Part shown: one piece after another, positions 8,673 through 19,006 of the stretch
Layout of the letters: each line of letters begins with the position of its first letter
How positions within the stretch are numbered: position 1 is the stretch's first letter
From: Mesorhizobium japonicum MAFF 303099
GTDB lineage: Bacteria > Pseudomonadota > Alphaproteobacteria > Rhizobiales > Rhizobiaceae
Length of the DNA: 64,000 bases
Assembly: GCF_000009625.1 (NCBI RefSeq)
Contig: NC_002678.2
Span: forward strand, 6,170,001 to 6,234,000
Reading direction: 5' to 3'
Program-made: the position numbers and the translations under genes
The notes under the pieces: model-generated
The model's database searches: none
The model's input: the letters and a program-made list of their open reading frames with translations, nothing else
What the model was told of the DNA's origin: nothing

Positions 8673-11042
8673 ATGATCGTAATGCGGACGGTCTCGAAAC
8701 TCCTCGCTTTCTTCCTTGCCCTCGCCATTTTCGCGTTCGGGTCGACAGCCCTGGCGCTGGCGCAAAGCCAAAAGCGCCTTGCCTTCGTCATCGGCAACGC
8801 CGCCTATCCCTCGGGCTCGCTGGCGACGCCGGCCAACGACGCCGGCCTGATCGCCCAGACATTGCAGGCGGCGGGGTTCGACGTGGTCGGCGCGCGCGAC
8901 GTCGACCAGGAATCGCTGCGTGGCGCCTATCGGGATTTCCTCGCCAAGGCGACGGCAGCCGGTCCCAACGCCGTTGTGTTTGTCTATCTGGCCGGCCAGG
9001 GCTTGCAGTTCGAGGGCGAGAACTATTTCGCACCCGTCGATGCTCAGATCGCCAACGCCGCTGACGTGCCGATGGCCGCGGTGCGGATCTCCGACCTCAC
9101 CAAGCCGCTTGCAGCGCTGCCGACCAAGGTCAATATCGTCGTGCTCGACGCGGCGCGGCCAAACTCCTTCGCGAAGTCGAACCAGCCGCTGGCCGGCGGC
9201 CTTGCGCTGGTCGATCCCGATCCGAACATGCTGATCGCCTTCAACACTGCCCCAGGCACTGTCGCGCCGGAAGGCAAGGGCCCGTACGGCGCCTATGCGC
9301 AGGCGCTTGCCGAGATGATCAGGGAAGGCGGCCTGCAACTGGGCGACGTCTTCGACCGCACGCGCCTGCGCGTCAACGAGGTGACGCAGGGCGCGGAATT
9401 GCCCTGGAACGCCTCCAAGATCACGCTGCCTTTCCTCTTCTTCGACCGCGGGCCGGACGCCCCGCCGCCGCAGGTGTCGTCAGCCGAGGTCGGCACCATC
9501 CGGACCAGGGATATCCGCGACTTCGATGCGCATGATGCCTATATCGCGGCTCTCGATCGCGACACGATGCGCGGCTACGAGGACTTTCTGGTCGCCTATC
9601 CCCACGACCCCATGGCCAGGCGCGCGCGCGCGATCCTGGCGGCGCGGCGCGAGGCGATCACCTGGCGCCAGACCTGGCTGAGGGACACGCCCGAAGCCTA
9701 CTGGTCCTATCTCGATCGCTATCCGCATGGCCCGCACGCCTGGGATGCTCGCCGCAGGCTCGAGCATTTCGATGCCGCGCTTGAACCGCCGCAGGGTTTT
9801 GCCGTCTACGCCTACGACGTGCCGCCGCCATCGCCCGATGAGATCGTCTATGTCGACCGGCCCGTGCTCTATTTCGACGACCCGGAGTTCGACTTCGCGC
9901 CACCGCCGCCCGTGGCGGTCATCTTCCTGCCGCCGCGGCCGCGCGACTTCATCGAACTGGCGCCACCGCCGCCGCCGGCCGGAATCTTCCTGCTGCCGAC
10001 GCCTGTTTTCGTGCCGGTGCCTGCCTGGGTGAATCCGCCGCGTGATATCTCCCCGCCGCCGAACGACGTCATCTTCAACAACATCCACAACACCACGATC
10101 GTCAACAACACGACGATCAATGAGAACAACAACCGGGGCGGTGGCCTCACCACCGGCCAGAAACTCACTGCTGGCGCGGTGGGCCTGGGTGCGGCCGCGC
10201 TGGCAACAAAGGTGGCGTTGCCGGCCTTCCTGCAGAAAAAGGAAGCCGTGCTGTCCAAGCAGAATCCGGGTGGCCTCCCGCTGAAGCCGGGGCAGGGTGG
10301 CCAGCAGCCGGGCGGTGTCACGCCCCCGTCGAAGACATTGCCTGCCAACGAGCTGACGGGTCATGCCTTGCCTGGCGCCGACGGTAACACGCTGCCGCTG
10401 GTCAATGGCAAGCCGGTGCTCAATGGACAGAACCTGCCCAACAACCCGAACCTGCCGAAGAACAAGTCCAGGAAGCTCCTGAACAATCAGGCCACGGCAG
10501 GTGGAAACGCCGTGACCGGCAACCCGGTGGTGAATGGGCAAGGCGGGGCCAATGGCCAGGGCAATGGGCAAGGCTGGAATGGCACCGGCAAGACCGGCAA
10601 AGATGCCAAGTTGCGCAAGATCCCGGGCGCCAATGGCACGCCCGCGGCGAATGGGGTGAACAACCCATCGGCGCTGAATGGCCAGAATTCAGGCCAGAAC
10701 CCGCCCAACGGCAAGTTCAAGAAGCTTCACAATCAGGGCGGCGGCCAGGCGAACGCCCAGGCCAATGGGCGAGGCAATGAGGCCCAGGGCAATGGCAACG
10801 GGCCGAAATTCCACAGATTGCCTGCCAGCGGAAACGGTGGTGGCAATGTCCAGCAGAAATTCAAGGTCAACAACGGCAACCCGCAGCTGAGGGTGCAGGG
10901 TCAGCCCAAGCCGCGGAGGCCGGAGTTCCACGCCCAGCCGAACCAGCCGGTGCAGCGGCAGGCACAGCCAAGGCCGCCGCAGCCGCCGGCCGTCAAGAAG
11001 CCGTCTTGCGGGCACACCAATGAGCCTGCTTGCAAGAAATAG
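8673..11042 (+). CDS. Caspase-fold (peptidase C14-like) envelope protein lacking the catalytic dyad
   Basis: 789 residues. Signal peptide in residues 1-32 (LLAFFLALAIFAFGSTALALA). The p20-like caspase domain runs from about 34 to 250: KRLAFVIGNAAYP, DAGLIAQTLQAAGF, VVFVYLAGQGLQFEGENYFAPVDA, KVNIVVLDAARPNSF. In active relatives these read AGHG and DACR; here Q109 replaces His and A161 replaces Cys, so peptidase activity is not expected. Residues about 285-375 resemble a helical repeat region with YP(H/D)GP motifs, followed by proline-rich FAPPPP/LPPRPRD segments, an Asn-rich stretch near 470-490 and a roughly 250-residue low-complexity Asn/Gly/Gln/Pro tail. It is probably periplasmic or surface-associated. 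A second ATG at 8682 is an alternative start. Confidence 0.85.
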   Translation: MIVMRTVSKLLAFFLALAIFAFGSTALALAQSQKRLAFVIGNAAYPSGSLATPANDAGLIAQTLQAAGFDVVGARDVDQESLRGAYRDFLAKATAAGPNAVVFVYLAGQGLQFEGENYFAPVDAQIANAADVPMAAVRISDLTKPLAALPTKVNIVVLDAARPNSFAKSNQPLAGGLALVDPDPNMLIAFNTAPGTVAPEGKGPYGAYAQALAEMIREGGLQLGDVFDRTRLRVNEVTQGAELPWNASKITLPFLFFDRGPDAPPPQVSSAEVGTIRTRDIRDFDAHDAYIAALDRDTMRGYEDFLVAYPHDPMARRARAILAARREAITWRQTWLRDTPEAYWSYLDRYPHGPHAWDARRRLEHFDAALEPPQGFAVYAYDVPPPSPDEIVYVDRPVLYFDDPEFDFAPPPPVAVIFLPPRPRDFIELAPPPPPAGIFLLPTPVFVPVPAWVNPPRDISPPPNDVIFNNIHNTTIVNNTTINENNNRGGGLTTGQKLTAGAVGLGAAALATKVALPAFLQKKEAVLSKQNPGGLPLKPGQGGQQPGGVTPPSKTLPANELTGHALPGADGNTLPLVNGKPVLNGQNLPNNPNLPKNKSRKLLNNQATAGGNAVTGNPVVNGQGGANGQGNGQGWNGTGKTGKDAKLRKIPGANGTPAANGVNNPSALNGQNSGQNPPNGKFKKLHNQGGGQANAQANGRGNEAQGNGNGPKFHRLPASGNGGGNVQQKFKVNNGNPQLRVQGQPKPRRPEFHAQPNQPVQRQAQPRPPQPPAVKKPSCGHTNEPACKK

Positions 11043-11133
11043 CGCATGTCGCCCAGAGGTGGTCCGGCTTGGGTCGGGACACGCATGAGACAAAGGCTTG
11101 AAACCCGTCGCGAGTCGCCTTGTGTGAGGTGAC

Positions 11134-11150
11134 CCGGCCGTGTCGGCCGG
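11134..11150. other. Short perfect hairpin in the 234-nt gap after the caspase-fold gene
   Basis: CCGGCCG, loop TGT, CGGCCGG. It may help end the caspase-fold transcript, but there is no U-tract. Nothing else was recognised between 11043 and 11276. Confidence 0.3.
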
Positions 11151-11276
11151 CGACAAACATGGCTGAGCCGCGGCGGCTATCCGCGATCAGATCACAACTG
11201 CGTGGTTGGCCACGGCCAAGATTGCGCAGTGCCTCGGCTCGCTGATACCCAGTCAGCGCCGGGGGGCTTCAACGGA

Positions 11277-11540
11277 GTGAGCACAATTGCAAGCCTTCTG
11301 ACGTCCATCGCCCTGGCCGGGTTCATTGCGACGGGAGTCGCCGCAGCGACGACCACGACTGCCCCGGCCGCCGCCACAACGGCCGCCCCGGCGAAGAAGC
11401 CAGCGGCGTCTGCCATGACGCCGCAGAAGACCGCGATTTCCAAGCAATGTTCCGCACTTGCGGACGCCAAGAAGCTCCACGGCAAGGCGCGCGAGAAGTT
11501 CCGGGCCGACTGCAAGAAGAACGGTGGCAAAGCCACCTGA
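11277..11540 (+). CDS. Small secreted PsiF-like protein
   Basis: 87 residues from a GTG start. The N-terminus STIASLLTSIALAGFIATGVAAA is a signal peptide, followed by a Thr/Ala/Pro linker (TTTTAPAAATTAAPAKKPA) and a C-terminal motif ISKQCSALADAKKLHGKARE...FRADCKKNG that resembles one PsiF repeat (KxCxxxA...LxGxxRxxFxxxC). PsiF proteins were named for phosphate-starvation induction in E. coli; their function is unknown. The frame extends upstream to 11202, but the GTG gives a proper signal peptide. The start is therefore a judgement. Confidence 0.7.
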   Translation: MSTIASLLTSIALAGFIATGVAAATTTTAPAAATTAAPAKKPAASAMTPQKTAISKQCSALADAKKLHGKAREKFRADCKKNGGKAT

Positions 11541-11667
11541 TCAACAGCTGATTTCGGCTGTCGCCCGCCTGCCCTGGCGAGGAGGCTGGCGGCAGTTCCC
11601 CAAAATATGAATCGGGTTTTCGTCTTGAGCTGGGTCTGGCGCCTGGACCGCTGCGGTGAAAGGTTGC

Positions 11668-12429
11668 TCAGTCTACGAGCTTGGCAACGTTCGTGAGGGT
11701 TTGCGGCGTACCGCCCCGCCGGTTGATCGACACCCAGATATTCGGGTTCTGCTGCGACTGGCGTTTCACGAAGTAGTAGCCGGTCGCGTTCCACGGCCTG
11801 ATTTCGTCGACCAGATTGTCGAGGACCAGATCGCCCTTGTCGGTTTTCACCGTCAGGATGGTGTGGCCTTCATTGTCGAGGTCGTGCACCACTGTCATCA
11901 GCAGCGCCTGCCGGGGAAATCCAGCCTCCTGAAGAAGCTTGCGCTTGTAGAGTGCGTAGATCTTGCAGTCGCCCTTGCCGTCAACCGGGTAATCCCAATG
12001 GTCGGCCATCGTGCCCCAGTGGTCGAAATTGCTGACGGGCTTGATGGAACTGTTCGCCTTCTGATTTATCCGCTTCAGAGTGCGCAAGTTCTGCGCCGTC
12101 AGCTTGACATTCGTGGCCGGCAGCGCAGGGACCCTGCACTCTTTTGGCCGGCGATGGCAGAAATCCACCCAGCCGTAGGGGACGCTGGTGGGGCCGCCAA
12201 CCGCGACGCTGAGTGACCCAGCCGTGGATGGCTGCGTCTTCCCGAACAATGTCGACTGCTTGGGCAGGGTGGATTGCGCTGACGCCGGGCTGACATCCAG
12301 CGAGGTTGCGCCGATCAGCGAAACACAACCCAGCAGGAAAGAGGAAGTCAGGACGCCGAGGGAACGCAGCACTGGCAACACCACCGCACGAGAGCACCGG
12401 TCAAAGGTAATGTGGCGACGGCGCGGCAT
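11668..12429 (-). CDS. Bacterial transglutaminase-like cysteine protease (BTLCP family)
   Basis: 253 residues. A long N-terminal hydrophobic segment (VLPVLRSLGVLTSSFLLGCVSLIGA) acts as signal or anchor. The domain contains the Cys-His-Asp triad of the family: Cys in GKGDCKIYALYKRKLL, His in DNEGHTILTV and Asp in LVLDNLVDEIRPW, with the typical DHWDYPVDG ahead of the Cys. Relatives include LapG-type periplasmic proteases, though no adjacent LapD or adhesin is present. A perfect TTAA-N7-TTAAC sequence lies 12 nt upstream of the ATG. No clear Shine-Dalgarno is seen, so a downstream GTG near 12384 is possible. Confidence 0.87.
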   Translation of the reverse strand: MPRRRHITFDRCSRAVVLPVLRSLGVLTSSFLLGCVSLIGATSLDVSPASAQSTLPKQSTLFGKTQPSTAGSLSVAVGGPTSVPYGWVDFCHRRPKECRVPALPATNVKLTAQNLRTLKRINQKANSSIKPVSNFDHWGTMADHWDYPVDGKGDCKIYALYKRKLLQEAGFPRQALLMTVVHDLDNEGHTILTVKTDKGDLVLDNLVDEIRPWNATGYYFVKRQSQQNPNIWVSINRRGGTPQTLTNVAKLVD

Positions 12430-12440
12430 CAATTAAACAT

Positions 12441-12456
12441 TTAAGAAGGCGTTAAC
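12441..12456. promoter_or_regulatory. Candidate CtrA-binding box (TTAA-N7-TTAAC)
   Basis: The sequence TTAAGAAGGCGTTAAC matches the alphaproteobacterial CtrA consensus TTAA-N7-TTAAC exactly. It lies between the start of the BTLCP protease gene (12429, leftward) and the antitoxin region, so the protease gene is the only plausible nearby target. It is very close to the start codon. Confidence 0.55.
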
Positions 12457-12518
12457 ATGTTCGTGTTCGCGGCCTGCGAACGCGCCGTCGCGCCGGCACA
12501 AGGCAGTGCGCTAGGCCG

Positions 12519-12590
12519 TCATCGCACACTTCTTGCACGTCCCAAGCCCCCGTCGCTTGCCAGGGACCGAAAGACGACATTGGCATCAAT
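12519..12590 (-). pseudogene. Vestigial PIN-domain (VapC-type) toxin N-terminus
   Basis: Overlapping the end of the antitoxin gene in another frame, the minus strand reads IDANVVFRSLASDGGL before a stop at 12519-12521. This resembles the first strand of PIN toxins (consensus M-x-x-x-D-T/A-N-V-L/V-x-R-x-L-x-x-D), including the first catalytic Asp. There is no start codon in frame and no further PIN sequence, so it looks like the decayed remains of a toxin that once followed the antitoxin. Confidence 0.5.
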
Positions 12591-12861
12591 CGCGGGCTTG
12601 CCGCCGCCGTGTCTCGGCGAGAACGCCCGCATCCATCTCCTCAAGCGTCTTCGGCCTGCCGCTGTGGGGCAGGGAACCAAAGACGTCCTGAGGCCGGGTT
12701 GCGGCGAAGGTAGGTGCCGGCTTCAAGAGAACGCCTTCAGGCGTGTCTTCGACCACCAGGCGGGTACCGGCGCCCCATTCCCTGCGTTTGCGGATGGCGC
12801 TCGGCAGGATCACTTGCCCCTTGGTTGAGACGGTGGTGGTGAGCTTTTCGGAGTCGGCCAT
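12586..12861 (-). CDS. AbrB/MazE/SpoVT-type antitoxin (orphan)
   Basis: 91 residues with the swapped-hairpin DNA-binding domain TTTVSTKGQVILPSAIRKRREWGAGTRLVVEDTPEGVLLKP in residues about 7-48, followed by a toxin-binding-type acidic tail LEEMDAGVLAETRRRQARD. This is the VapB arrangement. No intact toxin follows; only a 24-codon PIN-like fragment remains. It may now act as a stand-alone regulator or be drifting. TldD lies 25 nt upstream in the same orientation. Confidence 0.88.
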   Translation of the reverse strand: MADSEKLTTTVSTKGQVILPSAIRKRREWGAGTRLVVEDTPEGVLLKPAPTFAATRPQDVFGSLPHSGRPKTLEEMDAGVLAETRRRQARD

Positions 12862-12886
12862 CAGAGTTTATCTCGATGCATTCCCA

Positions 12887-14299
12887 TCAAACCCTGGTGC
12901 CGCCCACCGTCATTTGGTTCATCCTCAGATGCGGCTGGCCGACGCCGACCGGCACGCCCTGTCCGGCCTTGCCGCACATGCCGATGCCATTGTCGAGTTT
13001 CATGTCGTTGCCGACCATCGAGACGCGGTGCATGGCGTCAGGCCCGTTGCCGATCAGCATCGCGCCCTTGATCGGCTGCGTCACCTTGCCGTTCTCGATC
13101 ATGTAGGCCTCGGTGCAGCCGAATACGAATTTGCCCGACGTGATGTCGACCTGGCCGCCGCCGAAGGAGACGGCGTAGATGCCGTTCTTGACCGAGGCGA
13201 TGATCTCGTCCGGCTCCATGTCGCCCGACGTCATGTAGGTGTTGGTCATGCGCGGCATCGGCTGATGCGCATAGCCTTCGCGCCTTCCGTTGCCGGTGGC
13301 CTTCATGCCCATCAGCCGGGCGTTCTGCCGGTCCTGCATGTAGCCGACCAACTTGCCGTCCTCTATCAGCACGTTGCGGGCCGATGGCGTGCCTTCATCG
13401 TCGACGGTGAGCGAGCCGCGCCGCTCCGGAATGGTGCCGTCGTCGACGACGGTGACGCCCTTGGCGGCGACCTGCTGGCCCAGCAGGCCGGCGAAGGCCG
13501 AGGTCTTCTTGCGGTTGAAATCGCCTTCCAGCCCGTGCCCGACGGCTTCGTGCAGCATCACGCCCGGCCAGCCGCTGGACAGCACGATGTCGAATGTGCC
13601 GGCCGGAGCTGGGATGGCCTCGAGATTGACCAGCGCTTGCCGCAGCGCTTCCCTGGCGGCATGCTTCCAGCTGTCCTCGATCAGGAAGTCGCCGAACGCC
13701 TTGCGTCCGCCCATGCCGTAGGAGCCGCTTTCCTGGCGGTCGCCGTCGCCGACCACGACCGAGACGTTGATGCGGACCAGCGGCCTGATATCGCGTACCA
13801 CCTGGCCGTCGGCGCGCACGATCTCGACATGCTGCCAGGACGCGGCGAGCGAGGCCGTCACCTGGCGCACGCGCGGATCCTCGGCACGCAGCCAGGCGTC
13901 GATTTCCTGCAGCAACTTCGCCTTGGCCTCGAAGGAGGGCGAGGGGATCGGGTTCTCGTCGCCGTAGAGATGGCGGTTGGTGCGGGCAGGCGCGGCGGCA
14001 AGCGTACCGGAATAGCCGCCCTTGACGGTCGAGACCGCCGCGGCCGCGCGCAGCAGCGAGGCTTCGGAGAGGTCGCTCGAATGGGCGTAGCCGCTGGCTT
14101 CACCCGCGACCGCACGCAGGCCAAAACCCTGGTCGGTGTTGAAATTGGCGGTCTTCAGCCGGCCATTGTCGAACATCAGCGCCTCGCTCTCGCTGTATTC
14201 GAGAAACAGTTCGCCGTCATCGGCGCCGTTGATGGTGTCGGCAACGATCTGCTTGATGCGATCGTCGGAAATATCGAATTGGCCGATCAGGCTGTTCAT
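12887..14299 (-). CDS. tldD: Metalloprotease TldD
   Basis: 470 residues, normal length for TldD, a zinc protease that works with TldE/PmbA in processing peptides such as modified microcins and, in some bacteria, CcdA-type antitoxins. The metal site is HEAVGHGLEGD; other family blocks are ELFLEYSESEALMFDNGRL, GFGLRAVAGEASGYAHSSDL, RRGSLTVDDEGTPS and GYAHQPMPRMTNTYM. The start MNSLIGQFDIS at 14299 was preferred over an upstream start that adds 21 unrelated residues. pmbA is not in the window. Confidence 0.95.
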   Translation of the reverse strand: MNSLIGQFDISDDRIKQIVADTINGADDGELFLEYSESEALMFDNGRLKTANFNTDQGFGLRAVAGEASGYAHSSDLSEASLLRAAAAVSTVKGGYSGTLAAAPARTNRHLYGDENPIPSPSFEAKAKLLQEIDAWLRAEDPRVRQVTASLAASWQHVEIVRADGQVVRDIRPLVRINVSVVVGDGDRQESGSYGMGGRKAFGDFLIEDSWKHAAREALRQALVNLEAIPAPAGTFDIVLSSGWPGVMLHEAVGHGLEGDFNRKKTSAFAGLLGQQVAAKGVTVVDDGTIPERRGSLTVDDEGTPSARNVLIEDGKLVGYMQDRQNARLMGMKATGNGRREGYAHQPMPRMTNTYMTSGDMEPDEIIASVKNGIYAVSFGGGQVDITSGKFVFGCTEAYMIENGKVTQPIKGAMLIGNGPDAMHRVSMVGNDMKLDNGIGMCGKAGQGVPVGVGQPHLRMNQMTVGGTRV

Positions 14300-14472
14300 G
14301 GCGCGTCCGTCCGTGGGAAGATTGCTTTCCCCCGATGTAGGCGCGAAGCCGCGCCCGCACAATCGGCAATGACGATCGGCGTCGGCGAATGACGACGGCC
14401 AGCCGATGCGGCATTCAGATGCGGCATTCAGGAGAGCTGCGTCAGAACCTGGTTCTGCGCCAAGCTCCCGGA

Positions 14473-15033
14473 TCAGGGAAGGGCGGCGAAGCCGTCGGCG
14501 AAACCCTTGAGGTCGACAGGGATGCCGATGCCTTCTTCAGGCGTCTGGAAGACGATGAACGTCGCCGACGTACCGGTCTTCAACGTGTCGAGCAGCGGCT
14601 TTTCGAGGATGACCTCGGCATAACAGCCGTCCTGGAAGCAGCGCACGAAATAGGCGCGGCCGATGTCCTTGCCGTCGACATTGAGGCCGAGCCCGTTCGG
14701 CAAAAGCACGCCGAGCGGCGCCAGCACGCGCAGGATCTCGGCCTTGTTGTCGGCGGTGCGCAGCACGACCACCGACAGTCCCATCTCCGGACGGTCCTCG
14801 GCGACGACATTCTGCATCATCACGCATTGTTCAGAGGTGGCGCCGGCCGGCGTGTCGCAGATGATCGACCAGGCGCCATGCGTCGAGCGCACCGTGCCGC
14901 TCGGCTGGGCGGCATTGGCCTGACCGGCGACGAACAGACCAGCCGCGGACAAGGCGGCAAGAAACATGGCCTTGACCAAGGTGCTCGAAAGCCCCGGTCT
15001 CGTATGCCCCAGTCTCGAAAGCCAAGAGTTCAT
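14473..15033 (-). CDS. Invasion-associated locus B (IalB) family protein
   Basis: 186 residues; signal peptide with hydrophobic core LVKAMFLAALSAAGLFVAGQANA, then a beta-rich IalB domain: HGAWSIICDTPAG, EQCVMMQNVV, GLSVVVLRTADNKAEILRVLAPLGVLLPNGL, RAYFVRCFQDGCYAEVIL, ATFIVFQTPEEGIGIPVDLKGF. Cysteines in CDTP, EQC and RCFQDGC may form disulfides. IalB is known from Bartonella, but homologues are common envelope proteins in rhizobia. GGAG stands 7 nt before the ATG at 15033. Confidence 0.88.
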   Translation of the reverse strand: MNSWLSRLGHTRPGLSSTLVKAMFLAALSAAGLFVAGQANAAQPSGTVRSTHGAWSIICDTPAGATSEQCVMMQNVVAEDRPEMGLSVVVLRTADNKAEILRVLAPLGVLLPNGLGLNVDGKDIGRAYFVRCFQDGCYAEVILEKPLLDTLKTGTSATFIVFQTPEEGIGIPVDLKGFADGFAALP

Positions 15034-15409
15034 GACGGCTCCATTGCGAATCACGGCACTTTAAGCCGCGCCAATGCCAAGTAAAGGACGAGACCGCTGC
15101 CGAACTGTCCCGAAACAGGCAATACAGCGCTTTTCCCTGCCAAATTCGCCTGAATTACGACGCATCGCGCACCATGCCAACATGAGGCGGGCGGCCTGCC
15201 GAACATACGCGATTCGCCGCCATCGCCGCTGCCCCGGAAGAGCCATCTCAGCTTGCGCGCAAAAATGCCGCACAGTTTCCTCCGCTCCTTTCTTGCGGAG
15301 GGAAAAAGAGTATGGTTTGAACCAGCTTGAGACTGTCGGGATTCCCGTCCCGGCATTGTTCGTTATTCTCGTTGGCACGGCCGCGAGGAACTGGGAGACG
15401 AAGAGGGCG

Positions 15410-16294
15410 ATGAGAAATTTCCTAGCAGACGCCAAGTTTCTAGCCAGTGCTGGGGCTGCCACCGCGCTTTTCGCGGGCACGTCCGCCCATGCAGACCAGC
15501 CCGTGGCGTGGGAGACGACTTTCCAGGCGCCGGCGACCGACATGATGCGGCAGATCGAATGGTTCGGGAACTACACGATGTGGTTCATCGTCCCGATCAC
15601 CATTCTGGTGCTGCTTCTCCTCGCCTACTGCATCGTCAGGTTCCGCGCGAGCGCAAACCCGGTTCCCTCCAAGACCAGCCACAACACGCTGATCGAGGTG
15701 ATCTGGACCGTCGGCCCGGTCGTGATCCTGCTCTGCCTCGCCATCCCCTCGTTCCAGCTCCTGACTGCGCAGTACACTCCGCCGGAAGAAGCCAAGCTGA
15801 CCGTCAAGGCGACCGGCAACCAATGGAACTGGGACTACGAATACCAGACCGACAACACGCTCTCCTTCAATTCGGCCATCCTTCAGGATGGCGATCGCGC
15901 CAAGGCCGGCAAGGAAGACCGCAAGGTCTATCCGCGCCTGCTCGCCGTCGACAACGAGCTGGTGGTGCCGGTCAACACGATGACGCGCGTGCTCGTCACC
16001 GCGACCGACGTGATCCACTCCTTCGCCATGCCGTCCTTCGGCATCAAGATCGACGCCATTCCGGGGCGCACCAACGAGACCTGGTTCAAGGCGGAGAAGG
16101 AAGGCCTCTATTATGGTCAGTGCTCGCAGCTTTGCGGCAAGGACCACGCCTTCATGCCGATCGCCATCCGTGTCGTCTCCGACGCGCAGTTCAAGACCTG
16201 GCTGGCTGCGGCCAAGACCGATCTGCCCGGCGCCAACAAGACGCTGATGGCCGAGGTCGATGGCCAGAACAAGGTAGCGGCCGCCGGCAATTGA
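15410..16294 (+). CDS. coxB: Cytochrome c oxidase subunit II
   Basis: 294 residues of the aa3-type terminal oxidase. A signal sequence (MRNFLADAKFLASAGAATALF) precedes two transmembrane helices (WFIVPITILVLLLLAYCIV; IWTVGPVVILLCLAIPSF), then the periplasmic CuA cupredoxin domain. Visible are NQWNWDYEY, the copper ligand His in DVIHSFAMPSFGIKIDAIPG, and YGQCSQLCGKDHAFMPI with both CuA cysteines, the Glu/Gln region and final His and Met. The frame is open for 112 codons upstream, but the ATG at 15410 with AGAGGG just before it matches the family. It opens the cox cluster. Confidence 0.96.
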   Translation: MRNFLADAKFLASAGAATALFAGTSAHADQPVAWETTFQAPATDMMRQIEWFGNYTMWFIVPITILVLLLLAYCIVRFRASANPVPSKTSHNTLIEVIWTVGPVVILLCLAIPSFQLLTAQYTPPEEAKLTVKATGNQWNWDYEYQTDNTLSFNSAILQDGDRAKAGKEDRKVYPRLLAVDNELVVPVNTMTRVLVTATDVIHSFAMPSFGIKIDAIPGRTNETWFKAEKEGLYYGQCSQLCGKDHAFMPIAIRVVSDAQFKTWLAAAKTDLPGANKTLMAEVDGQNKVAAAGN

Positions 16295-16317
16295 TGCCGC
16301 GGGTTAGCAAGATTTAG

Positions 16318-17985
<1,668 letters not shown>

Positions 17986-18006
17986 GGCGGCTCCCGCCCG
18001 AATACG

Positions 18007-18031
18007 AAACCGCCGGCCCGCCGGCGGTTTT
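18007..18031 (+). terminator. Intrinsic terminator-like hairpin between coxA and ctaB
   Basis: AAACCGCCGGC, loop CC, GCCGGCGGTTT, then T: a perfect 11-bp stem with A and T tails, ending 29 nt before ctaB. It probably terminates or attenuates coxBA transcription ahead of the assembly genes. Confidence 0.75.
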
Positions 18032-18059
18032 GGCCAACGGAATGATGGACTGAGTACGC

Positions 18060-19004
18060 ATGGCCCTAGTCGACGAAACCAGCATTGACGAAGCGGGCTT
18101 CCGCATGTCGGAAGCGACGGCGGGCGATTTCTTCGCCCTGCTGAAGCCGCGCGTCATGTCGCTGGTGGTGTTCACGGCCTTTGTCGGGCTGGTCGCCGCC
18201 CCGGTGACCATCAACCCGCTGCTGGCGGTGATCGCCATCCTGTCGATCGCCATCGGTGCCGGTGCCTCGGGCGCGCTCAACATGTGGTACGACGCCGACA
18301 TCGATGCGGTGATGACCAGGACCGCAAGCCGTCCGGTGCCGTCCGGCCGCATTCAGCCGCACGAGGCGCTCAGCTTCGGCCTGGTGCTGTCGGTGCTGTC
18401 GGTGATGACGCTTGGCGTGTTGGTCAACTGGCTTTCGGCGACGCTGCTGGCCTTCACCATCTTCTTCTATGCCGTCGTCTACACGATGTGGCTGAAGCGC
18501 TGGACGCCGCAGAACATCGTCATCGGCGGCGCGGCCGGTGCCATTCCGCCGGTGATCGGTTGGGCCGCGGTGACCGGATCGGTCAGCCTCGAAAGCATCG
18601 TCCTGTTCCTGATCATCTTCCTGTGGACGCCGCCGCATTTCTGGGCGCTCGCGCTGTTCAAGTCCGGGGACTATGAGCGTGCCGGCATCCCGATGATGCC
18701 CAATGTCGCCGGCCACGCGTCGACCCGCCGTCAGATCTTCGCCTATGCACTGGTGCTGGCCCCGGTCGGCGTGGCGCCGTGGCTGCTCGGCTATACGACG
18801 CCTTTCTATGGCGTGGCCGCCATGCTGCTTGGGCTTGGCTTTGTCTGGTATGCGTGGAAAGTGCTCGGCATGGCCGATGACGACCGCGCCATGAAGCCGG
18901 CCAAGGCGCTGTTCGCCTATTCGCTGCTTTATCTCTTCGCCATCTTCGCTGCCTACCTGGCCGACAGCGTTGTCGAACGCGCGCTTGCCATGGGTGGGGC
19001 ATGA
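18060..19004 (+). CDS. ctaB: Protoheme IX farnesyltransferase (heme O synthase)
   Basis: 314-residue UbiA-family membrane prenyltransferase that adds a farnesyl group to heme b to give heme o, a precursor of heme a for the oxidase. The Asp-rich motif [22 protein letters not shown] and the second loop [20 protein letters not shown] are present, with about eight to nine hydrophobic helices. The stop overlaps the start region of coxF. Also called cyoE. Confidence 0.96.
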   Translation: MALVDETSIDEAGFRMSEATAGDFFALLKPRVMSLVVFTAFVGLVAAPVTINPLLAVIAILSIAIGAGASGALNMWYDADIDAVMTRTASRPVPSGRIQPHEALSFGLVLSVLSVMTLGVLVNWLSATLLAFTIFFYAVVYTMWLKRWTPQNIVIGGAAGAIPPVIGWAAVTGSVSLESIVLFLIIFLWTPPHFWALALFKSGDYERAGIPMMPNVAGHASTRRQIFAYALVLAPVGVAPWLLGYTTPFYGVAAMLLGLGFVWYAWKVLGMADDDRAMKPAKALFAYSLLYLFAIFAAYLADSVVERALAMGGA

Positions 19005-19006
19005 TC

